The translations under genes and the position numbers were made by a program. From the NCBI GenBank assembly GCA_951799405.1, contig OX637332.1, positions 4,717,001-4,781,000 of the forward strand: a stretch of DNA of 64,000 nucleotides. The letters run 5' to 3'. The notes beneath the pieces are model-generated. The model did no database searches, was not told the origin of the DNA, and worked only from the letters and a program-made list of their open reading frames with translations. The DNA comes from Agapetus fuscipes (Eukaryota; Arthropoda; Insecta; Trichoptera; Glossosomatidae). Shown here one piece after another: positions 28,444 through 38,650 of this stretch (positions are counted from its first letter, which is position 1; every line of letters starts with the position of its first letter).

Positions 28444-28645
28444 GACACTCATGGTTCACTGTGCCAATGTCACCCCCGTTTCAGGGATGGTCGGCAAGAG
28501 TTGCAGGGTGTATGTCCATTTGAGATTTGTTATTATATTTGTAGGTTCACATGCGGCATGTGCAAGCGCGAACTTGTACGTGTCTTCTTGTGAGAATGCA
28601 TGTAATGTGAATCCACAATGTTTGCAATATTATATTAGATTAGAT
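28444..28645 (+). mobile_element. TTR copy, 5' truncated
   Basis: Starts at GGTTCACTGTGCCAATGTC, where it joins the SINE-B remnant, and ends in TATTAGATTAGAT. Confidence 0.8.
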
Positions 28646-28724
28646 GGTGGGAATCGAACTCCAGCTTTCTGACATTGTATTGAACAATCGACCGGAACTT
28701 ACGTAGAGAATGGAGCTTACTTAG
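28646..28724. other. tRNA-like head scrap
   Basis: The - strand shows GTCGATTGTTCAATAC and GGAGTTCGATTCCCACC, a degraded SINE-type head. Confidence 0.4.
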
Positions 28725-28782
28725 AGGGCTCTTGAGGTGTGACACACACAAAAACAGCGCTCACCAAATAAATCATCCTAAT
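28725..28782 (+). mobile_element. SINE-A 3' end fragment
   Basis: AGAGGGCTCTTGAGGTGTG to AAATAAATCATCCTAAT. Its tail merges into the TCTAA tract of the inverted TTR that follows. Confidence 0.7.
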
Positions 28783-28916
28783 CTAATGTAATCTAATCTA
28801 ATCTAATCTAATCTAATCTAAGCTGCAAAGATATACATCATTTAAGATTTATATTAAATGCAATCCCACAAGCAGACATGTATAATTTCGCGCTAACACA
28901 TGCCGCATGTGGACTG
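28783..28916 (-). mobile_element. TTR copy, 3' half with long tail
   Basis: About seven TCTAA units and the unit up to the CATGCCGCATGTGGAC block. Confidence 0.82.
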
Positions 28917-29430
28917 TAGAGTTCCCCCCCTTGATGAAATAAAAATGGGAGAAGACCGGATACTGTATTCTGGAAAAGGTGTTATATGACAGGCGAGCCA
29001 ATGGCCGTGCTCCTGCATCCAAGGTTCTCCAGATGATTCCAATTGGTGAGATCTTCCCTCTCAGAGAGATTGTTGAAGATCCTTAGTCCTTGGTCCATGA
29101 TGAAGGTGAAGGTAGATCAGAGATCTAGGAACGCTGGTAGATGCTGCTACTCCTTGTTGATGAAGAAAGATCAGAGATCTTGGAAGGGGAAAGTTCCCTC
29201 GTTGATGGGGAATATCCCTCGCTGCCTCCTCGGAGGTGATCGTAGTTTTGGCCATTTGTGTGATCGTCTAGCTAAGGTTAGGACTCCTCGTCGTGTGGAA
29301 GATTATGAAACGGAACGTTGTGTAATTTTTTGTTTTACCGTTTCAAAATCTACTTTAGTGGCAAACCCAAATTCGTTATCGTTTGGTGTGGAACATACGC
29401 ATTTTCTAACTAAATTGTAAATTCAAAATT
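28917..29430. other. Unrecognised block with internal near-repeats
   Basis: Less AT-rich than its flanks. GATCAGAGATCT occurs at 29118 and 29168, each near a CCTTG...GATGA segment, so units of about 50-70 bases seem to recur. A 125-codon + frame spans 29043-29420 but looks incidental. It may be an uncharacterised element or LTR. Confidence 0.35.
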
Positions 29431-30825
29431 ATAATTAAAAAAACTTACGAGATTTAAGTTACGTGTAATGCAAAATGACTATATGATATTAAAACCGATT
29501 TTAAAACAAGTGACTTTCTTTTTTAATGGGATTTTGTTATCTGTGAAATTACTAGAACCCGCTCTGGCAAGGTCACGGCGTATAGAAAAAACACGGCAGT
29601 CAACGTATTCAAAGGCGTATACAAAATGAGGAACAAGGAAAAAGGGGGGACGCAGATCGCGAAAAGTTAATTGATGTGTTAATTTTGTTAGTCTTTTTAT
29701 TTTGACGGATTACATAAATTTACAAAATAACATTTATAATAACAATATGAATAAATTACATTGTGCCTAAATGTATTACGTATAATATATTTATAATGAT
29801 ATGCAAAATCTACCTCCACCCACCCCATAATTATTTTAATTAAAATCCCACCTCTAAGTAGAAAATCTGCCTGCTAGCTCCAATGGAGAAGCCAGTGGAC
29901 TTGCGACCTCTGGAGTAGGGTTCTTCGATCGAATTACAAGCTCAACGCTCCCCTTCTTCACCAAAGAAACGTCACAGGACTTAAGCACGCTAATTCTTGG
30001 AAAAAGGAAAGGAAGTCTTGTCACCAGCTTCGACTAAGTGTTACCCCACTGGGTCGGATATTTCAGCATTCCCGTTACCAAAACTTAACGCGCGCCTACT
30101 CCATACTCTATTCCAAGCTGCTTTTGTTAAAGAAGACAGCTTCTAATTTACCCCATCATTCTACCAAAATTCGCAATACCATGGCACCGTCTGATACTCA
30201 GCAAGTCCGGCCAAGTAGACCCGAGACAGATGCCAAAATAAAGAAAACCTGGCAAAACAATATTTGTGGAAATATCTACTCCATAACCTGTTCCTGGTAC
30301 ACCTCAATATCGGGAAAACCCGATATGGGTGGAAGACCCGAAGCACAGACTACGAAAGACCTTTCCACATCCCCATAAATAATGCCTTAACCAATCGAAA
30401 TTCGAATGGTAGAAAAAGAATTGTGCAAACCGCTTTACTCACGGACAGGAACACGCCACTGGTTTTAAGTTTGTATTAATGTCGCGACATTAGTTATTTT
30501 TAATGCAATCAGCCTAATTATTTTCTCCCGGCAGCATCTCAGGTCCATTTTCAGCTCCATCTCCACACAAACACCCACAAATCAAATATTAAACAGCAAT
30601 TTTCAGGATTTTATCTAATGATTTTACACAGAAGAGACACGTCACCCACGGATTCAGAACGAAACTGAATTCAACCCAGCAATGGAGTTGTCAAGGACAG
30701 CTCAAGGTTTTTTTTATGAGGGTACCTTTTTTTGTTCCAAGTTTTTAAGTGCCATAGAAAGATATATTATACTTTGTATAGAATTACGGATGTATAAACG
30801 AATATAGATGGAGTCAGATCTTTAC
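29431..30825. other. Unrecognised block, possible LTR-element debris
   Basis: Includes a GC-balanced part (29870-30480) with no convincing frame, and the 16-bp palindrome TAATGTCGCGACATTA at 30477-30492. No gene is supported. Confidence 0.35.
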
Positions 30826-31112
30826 AGGACCCACAATATAAAAACCCAATCTCAAATGAACATAAGCCCTGCAACTCTTGCCGTCCTTCCCTGAAGGAGG
30901 GGTGACATTGGCAAAGTGAACCATTTTTTACAGTATGGGTGGTCAGCCGCATACCAACCTATAAGCCAAGAAACATACATGACAAATTACATTTTTTAAA
31001 TCAATAAATAATAATATACATATACATGGACATAAAAAAAAAAACTAAAACATAAAACCAATTTCAATTTAATAAACCCTAGCCGCCAACATTACAGATC
31101 AACCGCCTTATT
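30826..31112 (-). mobile_element. TTR 5' part plus LINE 3' UTR
   Basis: 30826-30972 is the first ~150 bases of TTR. 30973-31112 continues as the LINE UTR (ACATACATGACAAATTAC, as at 18779) to TAGCCGCCAACATTACAGAT, the LINE's final codons. Confidence 0.8.
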
Positions 31113-31249
31113 CTTTGTAATGTGTTTTATGTTAACAGTTTTTCAAAAACTTTTACATTTTCTTACATTCTTGACCTTAAATAGGGGTGGCGTTGGCGCT
31201 GAACTAGGGTTGATCTGAAATAGGGATGTGTTTTAATTAACAGAATAAT

Positions 31250-31490
31250 TGGTTGCTATGAGGCTGACCACACATCCTGTAAAAATTGGTTCACTTTGCC
31301 GATGCCGCCTCTGTTTCAGGGAAGGACGACAAGAGTTGCAGAATTTGAAATTATTTTAGATTTCGTTTTATTTATTTATTATGTAAATGCACATGCTGCG
31401 CTGTGTAAGCGCGAACTTACACGTGTCTGCTCATACGCATGAGTTTAATATAAGTCATTAATTTTAATTTATATTTGCAACTTCATGTAA
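31250..31490 (+). mobile_element. TTR copy, diverged
   Basis: TTGGTTGCTATGAGGCTGACC to ATATTTGCAACTTCATG. The tag tail has been lost. Confidence 0.75.
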
Positions 31491-31762
31491 AGATGGATTA
31501 AAGATAGGTCACTGATCAGCTTAAGGTTAAAGAAAAAAAATGTAGCAATAAATTTATGCTCGGGTTATACATAAAATGAAAGGGATTAATAAAAACGTTG
31601 ATATCTTTAATTTGTTTTTTTCTTTTGTCAGGTTCTAAGTCTACCAGGCTGTGAACGGTAAGAATTAGAGTCGCCTCTAATGATGACTGCTGTCCACTCT
31701 AAGGTGAGTGAGCTTTTATTAATAATAAAATAAACATGATACCAAACTTTTAAGAAAACGAC
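31491..31762. other. Stretch with no recognised feature
   Basis: No gene or repeat recognised. Confidence 0.4.
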
Positions 31763-31875
31763 AAGGTTGAGAACCAGCCCCTCGGGAGCTGGGAAATCAA
31801 AAACACGTTCCACCACCCATATGCGAGCCCTTTGGAGATAACGCGACAAGAAGTTGCGCTATACGTGCAGCTTAC
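31763..31875 (+). mobile_element. SINE-B 3' part
   Basis: GAGAACCAGCCCCTCGGGAGC, CCATATGCGAGCCCTTTGG, GACAAGAAGTTGCGCTATAC. Head absent. Confidence 0.65.
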
Positions 31876-31984
31876 TAACTGAGTGAGAAAGTCATAAAAA
31901 ATACAGAATTGTCTTTTAAAACGTAAAGAGGCTCTTTCCAATATTCATACCAAATTTTGGAAACTTACGACTTTCATACTCAGT

Positions 31985-31995
31985 AAAGGTTCTTA
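31985..31995. repeat. Left target-site duplication
   Basis: AAAGGTTCTTA, repeated exactly at 32781-32791. Confidence 0.75.
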
Positions 31996-32780
31996 CACTT
32001 TTGGCCAAAAACCCGAGAGAGATGGCAGATCTCCTTAAACGAGTAGAGACCGAGAGCAAGGCACTGGGACTCGAGATCAACCAGAGTAAAACCAAGATCA
32101 TGACCATAGATCGATCAAAAAGTTTGGTGATCTGGGAAACTCATTTCAAGGTTTGGAGATCATAAACGAGTTCCAGTTCCTTGGATCTCAAATAAGTAAC
32201 AAAGGATCTTGCGAAGGAGAAATTAGACGCCGTATCGCCATTGCCAAAAGTGCCATGTCTAAGCTGGACAAAATATGGAAAGACCGGGGTGTGAGTAACA
32301 GCACCAAGATTAAGCTTGTCAGGAGTCTGGTCCACTCTATTTTTCTCTATGCTGCTGAAACATGGACCATAAAAGCAGCAGAAAGAAGAAAAATTGACGC
32401 TTTTGAAATGTGGTGCTGGAGGCGCATGCTTCGAATCCCATGGACGGCTAGACGCACCAATGAGTCCATTCGTCGGGAGCTGCGTTTGGATGGCTTGACT
32501 CTGGCCAACATGTGTACACGCCGTATTCTTCAGTTCTTCGGACACGTTGTCCGTGGCAATGAGGATAGCCTGGAACGACTGGTTGTGATCGGTAACTTGG
32601 AGGGGAAGAGAGGAAGAGGTAGATCCCCCACACGATGGACCGATCAAGTGAAGACAGCAGCAGGCACCTCGGTAGTTGGAGCTTTGCGGGCAGCGCAGTC
32701 GAGGGAGAGCTGGAGAAGATTGGTTGCTTCCACAAGGGTCACAACCCTCAGTAATGAGGAATAGGATTAAGAAGAAGAAG
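31996..32780 (+). mobile_element. 5'-truncated RTE-like LINE with TSD
   Basis: Codes for the C-terminal part of a reverse transcriptase. The first part (EMADLLKRVETESKALGLE, INQSKTKIM) is one frame off from the main 203-codon frame at 32153-32764 (EFQFLGSQISNKGSC, AETWTIKAAERRKIDAFEMW, CTRRILQFFGHVVRGNED, GRGRSPTRWTDQVK). A single-base shift near 32130 therefore breaks it. The catalytic palm is not included. It ends in a (GAA)n tail and an 11-bp duplication of AAAGGTTCTTA. Confidence 0.85.
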
Positions 32781-32791
32781 AAAGGTTCTTA

Positions 32792-33844
32792 AAAGTTTAC
32801 AATTGGATTTCTTATTTTAACAGCAATAACGCAAAAGTAATTTAGTTTTAATGATCTTAAAATTGTACGAACTGAGATTATTTTATAGTTCTTACAGGTT
32901 CAATTTGATATGTTTGTTTGCCATCCAAATTTGTGGTCCTGTGAGAAAAATCGACAGAATTACTGTTTGTGTAGAATGCCTAAACAATATCCGAGCCTAA
33001 AGACGTAGTTCTCTTTAAATCCGTTAACCATGCAAATGTTTTCATGTACCAAAAAAATTGTGACGTGAAAAACTTTTCATGAGATGCAACTCTGTAAGAT
33101 GTCATTTTCCATGTTAAAAAATAAAATGAATTAAAAAATTTGCATACGTATGAGACGAACCGTTATAGGAGAATTCATTTTATTTGTAGTGATTCGTTGA
33201 GTACCAGGATAGCTATTCCCAATTCTCACAAAAATCTCGAGTCCCCGAAATCAAGATTCACAAAAAATGGCCGCCTCGTATTCTGCAATGCAAGTGTTTC
33301 TGTCTAATACGATTCTATCAAAACGATTTGGCAACGTTGTTTTTGATCATGCTGTCTCACTCTAAATCATATATTTTTATTCGCTCTCGCAAAAGTCAGC
33401 TGGGAATTAAAAATAATATTATTATTTACATATTTTTGACAGTGTTATAATTTTCTGATATTATTATCGTGTTAAATAAACGTTGCATTGGAATTGCAAT
33501 AAAAGTACTTATAATGCTTTCATCGATCAAGTTTTTCACCTTAAAACCACGAATTCTAAATTAAAAATATGATACTGAAGTACTTCTTAATATTTTGATA
33601 TGTTATTTTACGGAGGAATAACATTTCGCCTTTTAAAAAATAAATACTTCTCAAAATCTTCGCAACATAACCTCCGTAACATACATCTTCATACATTTTG
33701 AGCGCTCGAGATGCAACTCACCGGCAAAATGGCTCATGATTCTTCTCTAATGACAAGAATCGAGGTGAGACCTTGTGGAATACCGTTTATGGCTTTTTTG
33801 ACATATTTTCGTAAATTCTAGAAGATTATTGTCTATGGATCAAA
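32792..33844. other. About 1 kb of AT-rich DNA, nothing recognised
   Basis: No repeat of the known families and no supported frame. One of the few repeat-free stretches in the first 47 kb. Confidence 0.45.
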
Positions 33845-34023
33845 TGGGAATAGACACCCAGCCCCTTCGGGAGCTGGGAATCCCCCACTCTTTAACTGAA
33901 GTTTTTAGCGTTATGCCGGCTCTCTTGTCTGTAAAAATAAATAAAGTTCCACTCGCCACATGCGAAACCCTTCGGAGATAGCGTGGCAAGAGATTGCACT
34001 ATATGTGTAGCTTAGTTGCGTTG
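33845..34023 (+). mobile_element. SINE-B 3' half
   Basis: CAGCCCCTTCGGGAGCTGGG hairpin, ACTCGCCACATGCGA and the end GCACTATATGTGTAGC. The head and first body part are absent. Confidence 0.75.
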
Positions 34024-34199
34024 GTGTGGTAGCCAACCTTTTCTTGGTTTTTTATTTCATGAAATGGACAGCGTTTCTGTCCCCTTCCCTTTTATCTTTG
34101 ATGATTTTCATTTCATAGAAAATTTTGACCTTCGGTTCTTTGCGGCTCCCAACGTATGTGTTCTCATCGTTTGAATTTTAAATGCTTTCTGGAAAGTAT

Positions 34200-34481
34200 T
34201 GTAACGAATGTATGATTGTATGTTTGTGTATGATTGTATGTAGCTCGAAGCTTCTGATTGAGAAGATTCTGGCATGGTCCGGTGTATGCCAGAGTAGCCT
34301 TTATTCACCTATAAATACAGATCACAGTGGTTTGAACTTTGAAGTGAGATTAGTTTCTAAGCCGTTGAGCGAGATACTACGCAAGATAACTGTGAACCAA
34401 ATGTGAGTGAATCTTAAAATAAAGTGTGTAAAATAAGTTTAATCCAAGTTTTATGAAAGTGAACCCAAGCAATTTCTAACA
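34200..34481 (+). mobile_element. LTR, gypsy-like
   Basis: 282 bp from TGTAACGAATG to TTTCTAACA, with TATAAATA at 34310-34317 and an AATAAA-type signal near 34418. The sequence GTTTGATTGCCCTGCAGGTGG follows. No coding region of a retroelement adjoins, so it is probably a solo or truncated LTR. Confidence 0.55.
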
Positions 34482-34649
34482 GTTTGATTGCCCTGCAGGT
34501 GGCGCAGTCCCTTCCATGAGGCAGTCCTGCCATCGCCTGTTAGAGCACCAACAACCCGGCGGAGAGGAACCGCCTTTCTACACTCCCTGCAATCAAATTT
34601 CTGGTGAGCAACTATTATTTCATTGATTGGAGCTATAATCGATACCTTA

Positions 34650-34915
34650 AAGGTAGATCTGAATATAACATGGGGTTCTCAGCCGTCTTCACGGGTGCCA
34701 AAAAGGTTCCTTGAGAGACATCCGGGTGGGAAAAGAATAGTTGGCAGACCTAGGCTGAGATGGGAGGATGAGGTGAGGAAGGACGCAAACCAACTACTGC
34801 AGGTGACAGACTGGAAAGCCGCAGCGGTAGACAGGAGGAGCTGGAGGCGAAGGCTGATAGAGGCCAAGGAGAGATATGAGCTGGAGGGCCATCGAACAAA
34901 AAGAAGAAAAGTTTC
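34650..34915 (+). mobile_element. LINE reverse transcriptase C-terminal fragment
   Basis: The + frame reads RIVGRPRLRWEDEVRKDANQ, DWKAAAVDRRSWRRRLIEAK and then the stop-side GHRTKRRK, the C-terminal tail of an RTE-like reverse transcriptase. No catalytic region. Confidence 0.7.
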
Positions 34916-35684
34916 TAGATTTATAAATTTTTTTTACTATTTTTTACAAGAGACCACATTAAAAACAGACCACATTCAAACAGTGTGAAAATCCGATAGC
35001 CTAGAAGTTTTTCATGAGCACTTGCTTCAAATTAATCTACGTAGTACTATGTGAAGTTTATTCACGATTTCCTAAATCAGTGAATCAGCATTTTATTGAG
35101 TGTAACTTATATATAGTTAGTGAACTAATTTTTAAGGAAATACTCACGACAAACCTCTAAGCTACAGAGTTTTGACATTTTTGCAGTGTTTTCTCTCGTA
35201 GAAAAATAGGGGAAAAGATGCATTAACCTGAGAACCATGTTAGCTTAATATGTCACTTATTCAGTTTTACCCTTAAGGTATCGATATGTTGTATGATAGC
35301 CGTGAATCACTTTCTATGAATTATTACTATCAATAAAAGAATCAAATCCAAATATGTTTGCTGTTAACACTGAAAATTTCTAAAAAACAAAAATTGCTTT
35401 TCTGAACATCGACACAAAATTCAAACCCACCGAATAAAAGGTATTTTTTACTTGAAAATATTTTTCATAATATTTCATAAGAGGATCATACCTTTATCAA
35501 AAGCTCTTTCAACATCGCCCGGTAATACCTGCGTACATTGAAAGTAACAAACGGCAAAGCTGGATTTGATTTTTGAAATTTTTCCTTTACAACTTAAAAC
35601 GAGAAATGTGAAAAAAATACATCTTGTTTTCGCACGTGAGATAAAAGAAAAGAGTGTGAAAGAAAATTTTGCCAATAGCGCCCA
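34916..35684. other. AT-rich stretch, nothing recognised
   Basis: No gene or repeat recognised. Confidence 0.4.
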
Positions 35685-36510
35685 CACGCGAATTATTTGA
35701 GATACGAGCTTTCGAGCGAGCGAAATTTTGTTTTGGGATACGAGCGAAATTTGAGATACGAGGATAAGAAAAGTTCACGGAAAAGAAACACCCCAAAATA
35801 TTCTGCAACTGGTCGTGCATCGGAGCTGTTTGATGACTATTGCCTAACTCATTTACAAAGGTCCAAGGAAGAAACAAACCTCCTTGGACATTTTTTTGAA
35901 TCCGGCAAAGAAGACAAAAACCAGTGAATAGAAAAGCAGGGACTAAAATTAAAAATAAAGTAGCATTTAAGCTGTGTATAAGTTGCATTGAAGTGACCAA
36001 CAAACATACAAATATATTTGTACATGCGGCTGACCCCCCCTTCTGCAGAAAATGGTTTACTTTGCCAATGTCACCCCTGATTCAGGGAAGGATGGTAAGT
36101 GTTGCAGGGTGTTGAGATTTGGGTTTTTATATTGTAGGTTCACATGCGGCATTCGCAAGCGCAAACTTGGAGGTACGTGTCTGCTTGTGAGAATGCATAT
36201 AATGTAAATCCACAATGTTGCATATCTTTGCAACTTAGATTAGATTAGACTTTATAACAACCAGTTATTTTTTGCTTAAGGTACATTCTCTTTTATTATG
36301 TTTGTATACAATATATTTTGTCAATTATAAATACATTTTTTTATTCAAAAACTATTGGAGGTAGAATTTTTGGGGTCGGAACGGATTAATGGCATTTTAA
36401 TTAATTTCAATGGGAAACATTGCTTTGAGATGCGAGAAATTTGACATAAAAACAAGGTTACGGAACGAATTTAAGTCGTATAATGAGGTATCACTGTACT
36501 TTAAATAAAT
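35685..36510 (+). mobile_element. Degenerate pogo/Tigger-like transposon
   Basis: GAGATACGAGC-type subterminal repeats occur at 35698-35765 and again at 36427-36480. The far end (GGAACGGATTAATGGCATTT, AATGGGAAACATTGCTTTGAG, GGAACGAATTTAAGTCG, GAGGTATCACTGTAC) has the form of a Tigger terminus. A 76-codon frame at 35697-35927 may be transposase debris. A TTR copy is inserted inside. The opposite terminus was not found. Confidence 0.5.
36029..36250 (+). mobile_element. TTR copy inside the pogo-like element
   Basis: CATGCGGCTGACCCCCCC to TTTGCAACTTAGATTAGATT. About 10 bases of TTATGTCCATT are missing after GTTGCAGGGTG. Confidence 0.8.
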
Positions 36511-36869
36511 AAAAACATGTCATCGTGTGTTTTTGAACAAACCTCGTACATCTTTACGGATTTAGATTTAAAAAAAAATGATTTTCAATTCAGAGTTCAG
36601 ATGCTGGCACCCGTATGAATGCATTTATAGATATCGTAACATTTCGGGCAGAAAAATGCAAAACTTATTTTGTAGTGAATCCTTTGATAGTTTTATCAAA
36701 AGCCATCTGAATTTTCCAGTCTAGTAATTTAAAAAAAATACGTATTCCATGCATTTTAATAATTATTTTTGAAATTAGTACACTAAAAAATTAAAATAAA
36801 TTTGTTACATTAGTCGGCAGTTCCTTTACGGTGGTGATCAAGTTGTCAGTGGGCTATTGAAGTGTAATA
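36511..36869. other. AT-rich stretch, nothing recognised
   Basis: No gene or repeat recognised. Confidence 0.4.
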
Positions 36870-36985
36870 ATAAATCATCCGAGCTTGGTCGTCACTATAG
36901 AAAGCGCCAATTCTCAAGCAAGACCCAGTTACTGTAAGGCTGGATGGACCTTTAGTGACCGGTCTTTGGTAAAAGTGCATGAATT
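36870..36985 (-). mobile_element. SINE-A fragment
   Basis: The body GAGCTTGGTCGTCACTATAG to GGTCTTTGGTAAAAGTGC. It adjoins the head of an inverted SINE-A. Confidence 0.7.
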
Positions 36986-36989
36986 AAAA

Positions 36990-37305
36990 AAAAAAGATTA
37001 ATGGTAACGCTTTGAACTCGTAAATGGATGGTTGTGGGTTCGAATCCCGGCGGAGCACAAAAAAATACCATTTATATTTTCAAATATGCTCTTCGCTGGG
37101 TTGAAAATTCATAAAACCTTTACCAAAGACCGGTTACTAAAGGTCCATCCAGCCTTACAGCAATTGTGTCTCGCTTGAGAATTGGCGCTTTGAAGCGACG
37201 AACAAGCTCGTAAACTACACCTCTGTGGCACTACAACAAGTGGCATAGACCCATTGAGTCTCTGAAATCTTGGGAGTCTCCTGCACAGGATTTCTTTAAA
37301 AAAAA
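36990..37305 (+). mobile_element. SINE-A copy with tail T
   Basis: Head (GGTAACGCTTTGAACTCG, GGGTTCGAATCCCGG), body, then tail T (CACCTCTGTGGCACTAC, GTCTCCTGCACAGGATTTC) and an A run. With 36870 it forms a head-to-head pair. Confidence 0.82.
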
Positions 37306-37309
37306 TACC

Positions 37310-37400
37310 ATTCTTTCACAATCTCTTCAATCTGATTGCTCCATACTTTTCTCGGTCGTCCCTTACCTCTTTTCCCTTTCACACTTCCTCTGTATATTCA
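37310..37400 (-). mobile_element. LINE C-terminal fragment
   Basis: The - strand reads GKRGKGRPRKVW(S)NQIEEI, as at 405-705. Both ends are truncated. Confidence 0.65.
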
Positions 37401-37470
37401 CTTTGTAAGTGTTTCTGTATATAGTACCTCACTCATTTCGCTGCCAAATCTAATAATTTCCTCTGTATAT

Positions 37471-37920
37471 CTAATCTAATCTAAGTTGCAAAATATAAGT
37501 AACATTAGAGATTCACATTACATGCATTTTCACAAAACAGACATGTTTAAGTTCGCGCTTAAACATGCCGCATGTAATCCTACAATATAAAAACCCGAAT
37601 CTCAAATGAACATACACCCTGCAACTCCTGCTGACCTTCCCTGAAACAGGGGTCACATTGGCAAAGTGAACCATTTTCTACAGCATGGGTGGTCAGCCGC
37701 ATACCAACCTATAAGTCAAGGAACATACACAGCAAATTAAATTTTTAAAATCAACTAATTATAACATGTATGGACATCAAACACTAACAGAAAATAAATT
37801 TTAATTTAAAAAACCCTAGCCGCTAACATCACAGATTAACCGCCATTTTTTTCTGTCCTTTCACACTTCTTTCATTTCCTCCAGAGTCATAACCTTCTTC
37901 ATACAGACTTTCCTTTTATT
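37471..37920 (-). mobile_element. TTR with LINE 3' UTR and last codons
   Basis: TTR (37471-37725) continues on the - strand into the LINE UTR and then codons for KVCMKKVMTLEEMKEV, one frame step from the final CDVGG-type end. It is the third copy joining TTR to this LINE. Confidence 0.82.
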
Positions 37921-38020
37921 GTATATACCTATAGTGTAAATATTAATGTCAATAATAAATAAATCACTTTTGTGTTCTTTCGGGTTTGACCATGTTCCAC
38001 TTGCAGCTTCCACATCTGCC

Positions 38021-38055
38021 GACGTTTCGCTTTCACGAGCAGAAAGCATCTTCAG
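38021..38055 (-). ncRNA. Hammerhead ribozyme motif, left arm
   Basis: Reads CTGAAGA, T, GCTTTC, loop TGCTCGT, GAAAGC, GAAACGTC. Stem II is a perfect 6-bp pair. ACGU is the palindromic stem III and GUC the expected cleavage triplet. It is the most canonical core in the window. Confidence 0.65.
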
Positions 38056-38112
38056 GGCGAGTTTTCGTCCGCAAAGACAACGAAAACCGCCACGGCGCTT
38101 TGAAAACTCACC

Positions 38113-38147
38113 CTGAAGATGCTTTCTGCTCGAGAAAACGAAACGTC
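38113..38147 (+). ncRNA. Hammerhead ribozyme motif, right arm
   Basis: Same layout as the left arm but stem II is damaged (GCTTTC against GAAAAC). The CUGAAGA core and GAAACGUC are intact. Confidence 0.5.
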
Positions 38148-38250
38148 GGCAGATGTGGGAGCTGCAAGTGGAACATGGTCAAACCAGAGAGAACATATTT
38201 ATAATATTTTTTAGTGTTGATCTGTTTTAACACAGTGAAAGCACATTTTT

Positions 38251-38463
38251 ATAAATATTTAAAAATATAAATGGTGAAACATTGTTTTAATTTACTTTAT
38301 TCTTTTTGTTTTTGCTCGAATATTTTCGCCTAATGAGGCATCTTCAATGAGGTAACCATTCTGCTCTTGAAGATGCCTCATTAGGCGAAAATATTCGAGC
38401 AAAAACAAAAAGAATAAAGTGAATTAAAACAATGTTTTACCATTTATATTTTTAAATATTTAT
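38251..38463. repeat. Penelope-like foldback, 97-bp arms
   Basis: Arms 38251-38347 and 38367-38463 are almost identical inverted copies around a 19-bp spacer, including TTTTTGTTTTTGCTCGAATA. It lies only 65 bp from the previous foldback. Confidence 0.82.
38367..38396 (+). ncRNA. Hammerhead-like motif (also on - at 38318-38347)
   Basis: TTGAAGA, T, GCCT, loop CATT, AGGC, GAAAATATTC. Stem II pairs perfectly and AAUAUU is palindromic, but the first core C is U, which should impair activity. Confidence 0.45.
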
Positions 38464-38553
38464 GAACATATTTATTATTAACACCGCCCATGAAAGTGAA
38501 AGTGAACGTTTTAAACTTTATTTAATTAATGTCAATGTTTGAAGTTGTTGCAG

Positions 38554-38650
38554 TAGTTCCGGATAATGGTCTGCGAGGGGGCGGCGGAAAGCTGACCCGA
38601 CATGCGACGCAGGAAGAGGACGAAGCCACTCTCAGGGAGTTACTTCTTAG
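38554..38650 (+). CDS. Glut1: Candidate upstream exon of the GLUT1-type gene
   Basis: Acceptor GAAGTTGTTGCAG ends at 38553 and donor TTAG/GTAAAC lies at 38650/38651. The frame encodes VPDNGLRGGGGKLTRHATQ followed by an acidic stretch and TLRELLL, with two bases of a split codon left over. The exon at 47170 starts with exactly one base before its frame, so AG plus C gives Ser and the heptad-like pattern continues (LRELLLSLQRQV). The block is GC-rich in AT-rich DNA. The coding call rests on splice signals, composition and phase; the exon's sequence is not one I recognise independently. Confidence 0.5.

Larger units (their letters stand above)
37983..38185. repeat. Penelope-like foldback, 83-bp arms
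   Basis: Arms 37983-38065 and 38103-38185 are inverted copies with few mismatches (GGTTTGACCATGTTCCACTT outermost, GCCGACGTTTCG inside) around a 37-bp spacer. Each arm carries a hammerhead core, one on each strand. Known Penelope-like elements have such inverted terminal units. No coding part is present. Confidence 0.8.

Noticed and set aside
29043..29420. 125-codon + frame
   Set aside because: Composition and internal DNA repeats suggest a non-coding element; no splice site or family match.
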